NCBI GenBank assembly: GCA_021300195.1
Contig: JAJTIE010000039.1
Span: 1-55,757 of the forward strand
Source of the DNA: Bacteroidota bacterium
Lineage (GTDB): Bacteria > Bacteroidota > Bacteroidia > J057 > JAJTIE01
Reading direction: 5' to 3'
DNA length: 55,757 nucleotides
This document shows positions 45,345-52,866 of the stretch, piece after piece. The notes under the pieces are model-generated. The model was not told the origin of the DNA, made no database searches, and worked only from the letters and a program-made list of their open reading frames with translations. Position numbers and translations under genes: made by a program. The first letter of the stretch is position 1. Each line of letters begins with the position of its first letter.

Positions 45345-46520
45345 ATGGACCTGTTGCATCCTTCTATCGGCGAATCTTCCAGAGAAGCGCACAGAGAAAC
45401 CAGACCACCCCTGCTGCCAGCACTCACCTCTTTGCGCTTCTTCTTTGCGTTCGTAGTATTTCTTTCGCATTTGAGATTTCTTCGCGCCAATGAAGCATAC
45501 AAAGAAATCTATGACAATTATTTTGAGGAAGGCTTTCTGGGGGTAAGCTTCTTTTTTATTCTATCTGGCTTTATTATTACATACAATTATTTTGATAAAA
45601 TAGTAGAAAAAAGAATAAGCTATAGAGTCTTTTTTCTGAGAAGATTATTCCGTGTTTATCCACTTCATTTTCTTACATTGATTCTATCTTTAATCTCATT
45701 TATAAATAGCGATAAGCATCATGAATTTTTTTATATTCATTTTGTTCTAAATATTTTTCTTTTGCATAGTTTCATACCAAGTTCGGCATTTTACTTTAGT
45801 TTAAATAATGTTTCTTGGAGTATTTCTAATGAACTATTTTTTTATTCTTTAGCACCCAAAGCCATTCGAATTCTGAATGGAATCTCTAAAAATATTATAT
45901 TTTTCCTTTTCTTATTCGTTATAATATTGGGGTTTATTTTTGTTTCACTGTTCTTGAGTCTGGATTTTCATAGGGGCATAAATCATGCAATTGTTTACGT
46001 TAATCCTTTCTTTAGGTTCATGGATTTTATTCTTGGCATGTTGTTATGTAAATTATATTATGAGGGCAAAAGAATTACATTTATTCAGCGGAATTCTTCT
46101 CTAATTCAAATATCATCTATTGTGCTTTTTTCTTTGTTCTTTAGCTTTCATCTCATTGTTGATGTCACATTCAGGTATTCCGTTTATTACTGGATACCGA
46201 TGTTAGCTATTATTTTTTCATTTAGCTTCTCGAATGGATTTTTTGCATATACTCTGAAGAATAGGATACTGGTATACTTAGGAGAGATTTCATTTGCTTT
46301 CTACTTGCTTCATTTTCTTGTAATTCGTTTTACGTCCTCCTTAGCACTAAAATTATTTCCTTTATTAGGAATACCATTTGCTGGATTGGAGGCCGAGCTG
46401 GCTATTCTATGCTTTATAATTACATTAATTCTCAGCATCCTCTCGTTTGAATTTTATGAGAAGCGCATGAACGCGCTGCTTACAAAGTCGCTGCTACCTG
46501 TGCGGGGTAGCCTCAGCTAA
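45345..46520 (+). CDS. Acyltransferase 3 family membrane protein, AT-rich
   Basis: This is an OafA/YrhL-type O-acyltransferase with about ten membrane segments. The catalytic His is in LTSLRFFFAFVVFLSHL, followed by FLGVSFFFILSGFIITY, RRLFRVYPLHF and NVSWSISNELFFY. Such enzymes decorate LPS, O-antigen or other glycans. The central part (about 45540-46450) is very AT-rich: three 60-base blocks I counted gave about 28% GC, against 57% in a glmS block. The first 60 or so codons and last 20 or so have host-like composition. A TTG at 45315 overlapping the glmS stop is a possible earlier start. The stop overlaps that of the next gene, on the other strand. Confidence 0.87.
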   Translation: MDLLHPSIGESSREAHRETRPPLLPALTSLRFFFAFVVFLSHLRFLRANEAYKEIYDNYFEEGFLGVSFFFILSGFIITYNYFDKIVEKRISYRVFFLRRLFRVYPLHFLTLILSLISFINSDKHHEFFYIHFVLNIFLLHSFIPSSAFYFSLNNVSWSISNELFFYSLAPKAIRILNGISKNIIFFLFLFVIILGFIFVSLFLSLDFHRGINHAIVYVNPFFRFMDFILGMLLCKLYYEGKRITFIQRNSSLIQISSIVLFSLFFSFHLIVDVTFRYSVYYWIPMLAIIFSFSFSNGFFAYTLKNRILVYLGEISFAFYLLHFLVIRFTSSLALKLFPLLGIPFAGLEAELAILCFIITLILSILSFEFYEKRMNALLTKSLLPVRGSLS

Positions 46521-47104
46521 AAACTGAATACCCGGTGCCGCATGGGGTAACCGGGCTGCTCTTCGCTTTGGGCTGGCAAGTTTTTTAGCATGCTGCGGGG
46601 CAGGAGGGTATGTCGTATCATGTTGGCGCCCAGGTAGTCGGTGCAGTTCAATTCAGCTATTTCTATGCAGGTTGTGGCTGAGTGGCCCCAGACTTTTTCC
46701 CGATACATATCTTGCCAGTGTCGCATGGGGCTTCTTGCCTCTGCCAGGCAGAGTATATCGGGGGTTTTGGCCGGATTATACACCCGTATCAGGGTGTCGG
46801 CCAGGGTATAGGTATGCCGGTATGCTAGCCATACGATGGGGGCGTCGGGTAGGATAAGCCAGTGGCAGGGAGCACCCAGGGCTATTTTTTTTGCAAGAAA
46901 ATGACCCGGTCCCACCACCAGCTTGGGCTGTGCACCGGCATCTGCCAGCGAGTCTAGCAGGGGTTGTGCCATCTGCCTGCTGTACGGATCGCAGTAGACT
47001 ACTACCCGCCCTGCATCTGTGCAGGCCACCCCGGCCAGAGATGCCGCCAGATAGACAATTATCCACCCCTGGCGTATGCGCTTAGGGTAAGCTAATCTCG
47101 GCAT
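46517..47104 (-). CDS. Lipoprotein, possibly periplasmic-binding-like
   Basis: A signal with lipobox LAGVAC (Cys at about residue 28) marks a lipoprotein. The body begins VVVYCDPYSRQMAQPLLDSLADAG and continues GPGHFLAKKIALGAPCHWLILPD. This order resembles ModA-type substrate-binding proteins (a strand, an ion-binding loop, then a Gly-rich helix), but the protein is short (about 195 residues) and the match is faint. Function unknown. It overlaps folB by 23 bases, and its stop overlaps the acyltransferase stop on the other strand. Confidence 0.55.
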   Translation of the reverse strand: MPRLAYPKRIRQGWIIVYLAASLAGVACTDAGRVVVYCDPYSRQMAQPLLDSLADAGAQPKLVVGPGHFLAKKIALGAPCHWLILPDAPIVWLAYRHTYTLADTLIRVYNPAKTPDILCLAEARSPMRHWQDMYREKVWGHSATTCIEIAELNCTDYLGANMIRHTLLPRSMLKNLPAQSEEQPGYPMRHRVFSF

Positions 47105-47429
47105 AGGCTGTGGCACAAATACCCCCAATGGGCGGATTCGCCTTGGCTACCCGCACCGTAGCGCGCTGCACATCTGGCAGGCCCAGCAGTGCCTCGGCTA
47201 TTTCCAGGGTTAGGGTCTCGAGCAGCAGGGTGGGCTGTGCCATGCGTTGTGAGATAAGCAGGTACGCCTCGGCATAGTCTACCGTATGATCCAGGCGGTC
47301 TCCGGGCTTTACCTGGCACGCCATTTCTACCGAAACTTCGTATCGATTGCCGAGTGTATGCTCCTCTGCATATACGCCATGCGTGGCAAAAAAAGACATG
47401 CCCGTTAGCCCAACCTTTACTGTGTTCAT
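47082..47429 (-). CDS. folB: Dihydroneopterin aldolase FolB
   Basis: FolB cleaves dihydroneopterin in folate synthesis. The 115 residues have VGLTGMSFFATHGVYAEEHTLG with the GxxGVxxEE-type catalytic loop (GVYAEEHTLGNRYEVSVEM), DHTVDYAEAYLLI and the closing ANPPIGG, with the conserved Lys-Ala-Asn-Pro segment. Length is standard. It overlaps the lipoprotein start by 23 bases and follows the membrane protein gene by 48. Confidence 0.93.
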   Translation of the reverse strand: MNTVKVGLTGMSFFATHGVYAEEHTLGNRYEVSVEMACQVKPGDRLDHTVDYAEAYLLISQRMAQPTLLLETLTLEIAEALLGLPDVQRATVRVAKANPPIGGICATAYAEISLP

Positions 47430-47477
47430 GTGTTTGAATTTAATAAGTAATAACCAATATGCTGGATTGAAAAAAAT

Positions 47478-48038
47478 CTATCCGGTTGTGGGTCTGGTGG
47501 TGCCTATTCGCCGAAACAGAAAAAGTAGATACGCCCCCACGGGTAGCTGCCAGGCCAAAGCCCAGAATGGCCCTATGCCTGGTATCCAGCCTTTGGGCGC
47601 AACCTGCGGGCCTACCAGCAGGATAAGCAGGCCGCCTGCAGCTCCACATCCACCTGCTGCCAGGGCCGTGATACAGCCTGGGTATTCTGCCACATTCACC
47701 AGAAAGAGCGTAATGTAAAACAGGAAGAATGCAGCGGAGAAGCCTCCTACTACAAAAAGAAAAGACAGATTGCTAAAGGGTGCCTGCTGCATGCCCAGTT
47801 GGGGGGTGGCTTGGTCTTCCGCCAGGATGGTTGCCGGCAGATAGAGCGCCAGATAAAGGAAAATAAGGCAGACAGGCACATAAAACAGGGCAACAAAGCG
47901 GTAAACAAAGTAGCGGCACAAGCCCGCTGTAAGCCCCAAGGCAAAGCCCATGCCCGGCCAAACGGGCAGCAGCCACTCTGCGGCAGCTCCCAAGACGGCA
48001 AGCCCGATAAACCAGGCCCATTCATGTACGCTTCTCAT
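47478..48038 (-). CDS. Membrane protein of unknown function
   Basis: A 186-residue protein with about six hydrophobic segments (8-24, 28-44, 50-68, 90-116, 121-143, 152-176). I do not recognise the family and see no catalytic motif. A -7-like TATCTTGC lies 6 bases before the ATG at 48038. It precedes folB on the same strand and is divergent from the paa operon. Confidence 0.6.
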   Translation of the reverse strand: MRSVHEWAWFIGLAVLGAAAEWLLPVWPGMGFALGLTAGLCRYFVYRFVALFYVPVCLIFLYLALYLPATILAEDQATPQLGMQQAPFSNLSFLFVVGGFSAAFFLFYITLFLVNVAEYPGCITALAAGGCGAAGGLLILLVGPQVAPKGWIPGIGPFWALAWQLPVGAYLLFLFRRIGTTRPTTG

Positions 48039-48256
48039 CTGGGGGCAAGATAGGACTGGCTGCTAACATTTGCTATACCGGGTCTACCCCATTAAGCCTA
48101 GGTAGGCCGATACCTGTTTGCTTGGCAGGGCTTATTCGGTACCTATCGGCGCGGACGGCTGGGTGCTGAGGCTATAATTGCGGCAAGTTTGGCGGCGCTT
48201 TTGGGGTAGTACGAAAAGTAGCTTGCAGTTTATCTGCGAAAGGCTTGCGTTTTTGC

Positions 48257-48270
48257 CTAACGATCGTTAG
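48257..48270 (+). promoter_or_regulatory. PaaR-type operator, perfect 14-bp palindrome
   Basis: CTAACGATCGTTAG is a perfect palindrome and fits CNAACGNNCGTTNG, the operator reported for PaaR of Thermus thermophilus. It ends 12 bases before the TetR gene, placing it over the promoter or start. A half site, CGTTAG, lies at about 48948-48953 upstream of paaA. The match and position imply autorepression and control of the downstream operon. Confidence 0.8.
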
Positions 48271-48282
48271 CTTTACTAGGCA

Positions 48283-48915
48283 ATGGCAGATCTACCCGTT
48301 CATATAGGCACTAGCCAGCGGCAAGATACGCAGAAAGGAGGCCAATCTGGCACACGGGCCGTTATTTTGTCGGTAGCCGCCCGTCTGTTTGGCGAGGTAG
48401 GCTACCATGGGGCTGGCATGCGCCAGCTGGCAGACCTGGTGGGTATAGAGCCGGCCAGCGTATATAGTCACTTTAGGTCGAAGGGCGAGATCCTGCAGGT
48501 GCTGGCCTGGCAGTGTGCGGATGACTTTGCTGCCACCCTGAGGCCCGTGTATGAAAGCGAGCTGAACACGCGCAGCAAGCTGCAGCGCATGATCGAGCTG
48601 CACGTAGAGGTTTTGATACGCAACCTGGAGCAGGCACCTGTATTTAACCGCGAATGGCAGCACCTGGAGCCGGAGGCGAAGGCTGAGTATGCACGGCTGC
48701 GGGATAATTATGAAGGCATGTATCGGGCGGTGATTCGCCAGGGGATCGCCCAGCACCTGTTTAAGCCCATGGACGAAAAGTTTGCCGCCCTTACGCTGCT
48801 GAGTGCCCTGAACTTCATGCCGCAATGGTATAGGCCCGAGGGCGAAAAATCGCCCCAGGAGCTGGGTGAAATACTGGCAAGCATGCTACTACAGGGATTA
48901 TTAAAAAGCTTTTAG
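48283..48915 (+). CDS. paaR: TetR family repressor, PaaR-like
   Basis: The N-terminal TetR helix-turn-helix is clear (VAARLFGEVGYHGAGMRQLADLVGIEPASVYSHFRSKGEILQVL, residues about 30-73); the C-terminal helical domain would bind phenylacetyl-CoA. The operator just upstream and the paaABC genes just downstream give the assignment as the phenylacetate-pathway repressor, released by phenylacetyl-CoA. About 103 bases separate it from paaA, so paaA may have its own promoter. The length (210) is typical. Confidence 0.83.
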   Translation: MADLPVHIGTSQRQDTQKGGQSGTRAVILSVAARLFGEVGYHGAGMRQLADLVGIEPASVYSHFRSKGEILQVLAWQCADDFAATLRPVYESELNTRSKLQRMIELHVEVLIRNLEQAPVFNREWQHLEPEAKAEYARLRDNYEGMYRAVIRQGIAQHLFKPMDEKFAALTLLSALNFMPQWYRPEGEKSPQELGEILASMLLQGLLKSF

Positions 48916-49018
48916 ATACGGCCAATAAACCCGATACCAGCTTTCTGCGTTAGCTAGAAAATAAGCAAGTAAGTCCGAATAGGCCCGGATAATAAAGAGA
49001 ACCCAACCCAAACCTACC

Positions 49019-50008
49019 ATGTACGGAAGCTTAACCATAACCGACGTAGAGAACTACGGCAAAAAGATACAGGACGAAGATCCGGAGCGGCTGGCCGCGT
49101 TTGAAGCCCGGATCGTGCGTGGTGAAAAGATAGAACCCCAGGACTGGATGCCCTACGAGTATCGGCGCCAGCTGATCCGCATGATCGAGCAGCATGCCCA
49201 TAGCGAGATCATTGGGGCACTACCAGAGGGTACGTGGATAACCCGTGCACCTAGTTTTAAGCGAAAGCTGGCCCTCATTGCCAAGGTACAGGATGAGGTG
49301 GGACATGCCCAGCTGCTATACGCCGCCGCAGAGACCTTGGGCAAAACCCGAGAAGAAATGATAGACGACCTGCTAAGCGGAAAAAGTAAATACAGCAATG
49401 TATTTAACTATCCCGCCGAAACCTGGGCCGATATATGTGTAATTGCCTGGCTGATAGACGCTGGCGCAATTATAAACCAGGTAGCCAACAGCAAGGGTAG
49501 CTATGGCCCCTACTGCCGGGCGCTGGAACGTATTTGTGCCGAAGAAAGCTTCCACCTGCGCTATGGGTACGACCTATGCGTGCACATGGCCACCGGCACC
49601 CCCACCCAGCGCCAGATGCTACAGGAAGCCCTGAACCGCTGGTGGGAACCCATCATGCACTTTCATGGGCCGCCAGATACGGTAAGCCAGCACACCCAGA
49701 CCCTGATGCGCTGGAAGGTGAAAATGGCCAGCAATGACGACATGCGCCAGCAGTTTCTGGACATGTATGTACCGAAAATATGGGAGCTGGGCCTAAGCCT
49801 ACCCGATCCGAACCTGCGGAAGGACCCCGATACCCAAAAATGGCTGTACACAGAGCCAGACTGGAACGTGTTTATGCAAGTAATAAATGGCAACGGCCCC
49901 TGCAATGCCGAGCGCCTGGCTGTGCGCCGCTATGCCGAGCAGCAGGGTGCCTGGGTACGCCAGGCCCTACGCCGCCAGGAAGAAGTATACATTACCCCCC
50001 TGGCCTAG
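49019..50008 (+). CDS. paaA: Phenylacetyl-CoA epoxidase catalytic subunit PaaA
   Basis: PaaA carries the diiron centre that epoxidises the ring of phenylacetyl-CoA. The iron-ligand segments are [34 protein letters not shown] (ExxH, about residue 98) and [14 protein letters not shown] (second ExxH, about 180). Length 329 is normal. It is the first structural gene after the TetR repressor. Confidence 0.95.
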   Translation: MYGSLTITDVENYGKKIQDEDPERLAAFEARIVRGEKIEPQDWMPYEYRRQLIRMIEQHAHSEIIGALPEGTWITRAPSFKRKLALIAKVQDEVGHAQLLYAAAETLGKTREEMIDDLLSGKSKYSNVFNYPAETWADICVIAWLIDAGAIINQVANSKGSYGPYCRALERICAEESFHLRYGYDLCVHMATGTPTQRQMLQEALNRWWEPIMHFHGPPDTVSQHTQTLMRWKVKMASNDDMRQQFLDMYVPKIWELGLSLPDPNLRKDPDTQKWLYTEPDWNVFMQVINGNGPCNAERLAVRRYAEQQGAWVRQALRRQEEVYITPLA

Positions 50009-50017
50009 TGTAGCCCT

Positions 50018-50290
50018 ATGCAGAACGACGACCGCATATATGAGGTACAGGCAGACATGCTGATAGAGCTGAAAGGCATGCGGGGCGAGCTAAACGGTCT
50101 GCGTACCGACGTGCAAGAGCTGCGCGTGGATGTGGAATACATGAAGCAAGAGCAGCAGAAGACCAACTTGGCGATCGGAGAGCTGCGCCTGTCCGACCAC
50201 ATTCCGCAGGTATTGAAGTACGAAAAGTGTATCACACGCCTGGAAGACCAGGTGTTTCCGTATGGTGCAAAAAAGCAAGAAAATGACTGA
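50018..50290 (+). CDS. Small coiled-coil protein within the paa operon
   Basis: The 90 residues are charged heptad helix (ELKGMRGELNGLRTDVQEL and VDVEYMKQEQQKTNLAIGEL) ending in a short non-helical tail. I see no family motif or signal. It starts 9 bases after paaA and overlaps the paaB start by 8 bases (ATGACTGA), so it is translated with the operon. No canonical paa gene has this place or size. A role as an assembly or scaffold partner of PaaA/B/C is a guess. Confidence 0.65.
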   Translation: MQNDDRIYEVQADMLIELKGMRGELNGLRTDVQELRVDVEYMKQEQQKTNLAIGELRLSDHIPQVLKYEKCITRLEDQVFPYGAKKQEND

Positions 50291-50750
50291 GAAATCACTG
50301 GACCCCCGGGTAAACCGCATCGCCATGCCCCAGCAGGCCGACCCCAAACAGGCCATGGACCAATGGCAAACCTATGAGGTGTTTGTGCAGCAGAGTAGGG
50401 GAGACCAGCACCAGCATGTGGGCATTGTGCATGCCCCCACCGCAGAGCTGGCCATTCTGTTTGCTAAGGAGCAATATGCCCGCCGCCTGCAGTGCGTAAA
50501 TATCTGGGTGGTAAAAACAGCCGATGTGCAAGCCACCTCCTACGAGGATTCGGATATGTTCGATCCGGCTTTTGACAAAAACTACCGCGAAAGCCACGGC
50601 TATAACCGCGTGCGCCACCTGATAGACGACTGGAAAACGCGCACCGGACAGCAAACGGAACCTACCCCTACTGGCGAAACCGAGGCGGTACCCAGAAAGC
50701 GCACCATCATCACGGGCAAACCCGGCATTGTAATAGGTAAGAAAAAATGA
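50283..50750 (+). CDS. paaB: Phenylacetyl-CoA epoxidase subunit PaaB, extended C-terminus
   Basis: PaaB is a small structural subunit. The core (about 28-90) matches the family: YEVFVQQSRGDQHQHVGIVHA, AKEQYARRLQCVNIWVVKT. A C-terminal tail of about 60 residues (from SYEDSDMFDP on), rich in Thr/Glu/Lys and ending IVIGKKK, exceeds the usual length of about 95. The ATG at 50283 is used; an earlier one at 50262 lies within the coiled-coil gene. It overlaps paaC by 4 bases. Confidence 0.88.
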   Translation: MTEKSLDPRVNRIAMPQQADPKQAMDQWQTYEVFVQQSRGDQHQHVGIVHAPTAELAILFAKEQYARRLQCVNIWVVKTADVQATSYEDSDMFDPAFDKNYRESHGYNRVRHLIDDWKTRTGQQTEPTPTGETEAVPRKRTIITGKPGIVIGKKK

Positions 50751-51505
50751 GCGAAGCCCTTAAGCACCTGCTATACCCCCTGGCTGACGATCTGCTGATC
50801 ATGGGCCACCGAAACAGCGAATGGACCGGGCTAGGCCCCGTGCTGGAAGAAGACATTGCCTTTAGCAGCATGGCACAGGACAAGCTGGGCCACAGCCTGG
50901 CCTTCTATGAGCTGCTGCATGCGCTGGGCGAGCCACCGGCAGATATGATTGCCTTCAACCGGAAGGCCGCACAGTTCTACAGTTGCCAGCTGGTGGAGTA
51001 TCCCATCGGTGCGTATGATTTCAGCCTCATCCGCCATCTGCTGTTCGACCTAGCCTATGCCACCCGCCTGGAGGCACTGAAGGGTAGCAGCTATGCTCCC
51101 GTGGCGGCCCTGGCTGCACGCCTGGCACGCGAAACCAAGTACCACACCCTGCATGCCCGCACCTGGGTGCAGCAGCTGGCACAGGGCACTGCCGAGGGCC
51201 GGGACCGCCTGCAGCGCAGCCTGGATGAAACCTTGCCCATGGCCTATAGCATATTTGAGGTAACAGCACACACACAAGCCATAGCAGATGCGGGCCTGCA
51301 AGCCCATGAGGATGTGCTGCTGGACCACTGGCTGCAGCAGCTGGCAGCGGTATGCCAGCAGGCGGGGCTGGTGCTCCCTACGGTTACGGCAGCGGCGGCA
51401 CAGGCCCACATGGGGGGGCGCACGGGCCTACACACCGAGCACCTGCAGCCCCTGCTGGATGAAATGACCGAAGTTTTTCGGTTAGATCCAGAGGCCTCCT
51501 GGTAA
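50747..51505 (+). CDS. paaC: Phenylacetyl-CoA epoxidase structural subunit PaaC
   Basis: PaaC pairs with PaaA as a ferritin-like partner without its own iron. Recognisable parts are YPLADDLLIMGHRNSEWTGLGPVLEEDIAFSS, SMAQDKLGHSLAFYELLHALG, and AARLARETKYHTLHARTWVQQLA. Length 252 is normal. It overlaps paaB by 4 bases (ATGA). The operon ends here: no paaD or paaE follow. Confidence 0.93.
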   Translation: MSEALKHLLYPLADDLLIMGHRNSEWTGLGPVLEEDIAFSSMAQDKLGHSLAFYELLHALGEPPADMIAFNRKAAQFYSCQLVEYPIGAYDFSLIRHLLFDLAYATRLEALKGSSYAPVAALAARLARETKYHTLHARTWVQQLAQGTAEGRDRLQRSLDETLPMAYSIFEVTAHTQAIADAGLQAHEDVLLDHWLQQLAAVCQQAGLVLPTVTAAAAQAHMGGRTGLHTEHLQPLLDEMTEVFRLDPEASW

Positions 51506-51700
51506 GAGGAACCTTGCTTTATTTACCCTCAAGGGTTGTAGTAGTGCTGTATAGTTTACCCGGAATAACTTGTAGAGCATGTGCAGTCCAGGCGGAATAA
51601 AAGCGTATTTCCTCTCTACAGGGCCTTTGAAATGGAAGCCCACCTCGACTTTTGGATTGCTCGAGCTTTGCGTTTCAACCCGGAACTTAAGTAACTAGTA

Positions 51701-52216
51701 CTAGCGGGTTTCGCAGCGTGCCTTTAGGGCTTGGTTCATAGCCATAAAGTTTTCCAGGGTTTGCTGGCCAATCTTTTTCATAATTGGCTTGCGTAGCATC
51801 CCACCAAAGTACTCGCCTTGCACAAGTAGGGTTTGCCCGTTTAGCTTTTGAAGTTCAAAAGAGTGGCGTCCGTCAAAGAGGCCGGGGATGCCCAGATGGC
51901 CCAACCATTCTAGTCGTTTGTAAGGTTGAAAGTCTGTGATTTTTGGCTTAAAAACGAGGGTTCTCGCCCCATTTCGCATTACATTTCTGATCCTTTTGCC
52001 TAGGATCAGGGGTTGGGTACTTTCGATGATAAAGGGGTTCCAAGTGGGCCAAGCTTCTCGGTCGATCAATACGTTCCAGACGGTTTCAATTGGGGCATCA
52101 ATTAGAATTTCGGTGCGAATCTTTTTCATAGGGTGTACATTGGACTGGGCTTGTGCAGCACCCACCAGTGTGAAGGTAAGCGATATAGCGAATAGAGCGA
52201 TGGGTATGCCATACAT
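51701..52216 (-). CDS. SRPBCC (START-like) protein with signal peptide
   Basis: The body matches the SRPBCC fold (RTEILIDAPIETVWNVLIDREAWPTWNPFI, TDFQPYKRLEWLG), a small cavity that binds lipids or other apolar ligands. The N-terminus MYGIPIALFAISLTFTLVGAAQAQ is a signal peptide. The ATG at 52216 is supported by the -7 box TACCTTTG 3 bases upstream. Many members of the family are cytoplasmic, so a periplasmic form is notable. A start at an inner Met (52129) would give a cytoplasmic version. Function unknown; it lies next to crp-like and corA genes. Confidence 0.7.
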   Translation of the reverse strand: MYGIPIALFAISLTFTLVGAAQAQSNVHPMKKIRTEILIDAPIETVWNVLIDREAWPTWNPFIIESTQPLILGKRIRNVMRNGARTLVFKPKITDFQPYKRLEWLGHLGIPGLFDGRHSFELQKLNGQTLLVQGEYFGGMLRKPIMKKIGQQTLENFMAMNQALKARCETR

Positions 52217-52219
52217 GTA

Positions 52220-52227
52220 CAAAGGTA
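52220..52227 (-). promoter_or_regulatory. -7 box TACCTTTG of the SRPBCC gene
   Basis: This exact TAnnTTTG match on the minus strand has only TAC between it and the ATG at 52216, implying a leaderless mRNA and selecting that start over 52237. Confidence 0.65.
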
Positions 52228-52273
52228 CCCAGCCCATATCCCCCCTTCCTTTACAATTGTTAAGTAGTGCTAG

Positions 52274-52864
52274 CTAGTGATCGGTATCCGGCCTTTCTGC
52301 CAATCTTCTGCGGATTCGGCTCAACGACACAGGGGTTATCCCTAAAAAGGTGGCCAATATATGCAGCGGTACGCGCTGTAGTAGCTCAGCCTGTGTGCTC
52401 AGTAGCCACCTATATCGCTGCTCATGTGTGTGGGTAATGTGTGTGTATAGCAGCTGCTGTACATGGATCATCCGCTGCTCTAGCAGCTTTCTTACGAATG
52501 CATTTAGCCGAGGTACCCGCTCATATAGCTCCAGGAGCGCCGTATAGGGGAGTGCCAGCAGTACCGATGGTTCTAGGGTTTGTACATACTGCATCGAGGG
52601 TTGCTGGGCTACCATGCTCTCTAGCGAGCCAATGAAATGATACTCTGGTGCAACAAAGAGGGTCTTTTCCTCGCCATCTACTATGTAGAATATACGCACC
52701 AGGCCCTGCCGGATGAAATAGATATGGGTAGCAGGTTGGCCATGTGCCACCAGATTGTGCTGGGCGGGTACTTCCAATAAGCTGAGGGCATCCTGGATGG
52801 TGGCGAGCTCAGACGTGCTAAAAGCTTCGAATGAGTGCAAGTACTGGCAAAAATCGGAATACAA
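52274..52864 (-). CDS. Crp/Fnr family transcription regulator
   Basis: The N-terminal cyclic-nucleotide-binding fold spans residues about 5-115 (LVAHGQPATHIYFIRQGLVRIFY, LFVAPEYHFIGSLES), and the C-terminal helix-turn-helix is at 165-190 (LHILATFLGITPVSLSRIRRRLAE). Residues that bind cAMP in Crp (the Arg of RxS) are not present, as is common in Bacteroidota. It begins at TTG two bases after the corA stop. Targets are unknown. Confidence 0.85.
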   Translation of the reverse strand: MYSDFCQYLHSFEAFSTSELATIQDALSLLEVPAQHNLVAHGQPATHIYFIRQGLVRIFYIVDGEEKTLFVAPEYHFIGSLESMVAQQPSMQYVQTLEPSVLLALPYTALLELYERVPRLNAFVRKLLEQRMIHVQQLLYTHITHTHEQRYRWLLSTQAELLQRVPLHILATFLGITPVSLSRIRRRLAERPDTDH

Positions 52865-52866
52865 AC

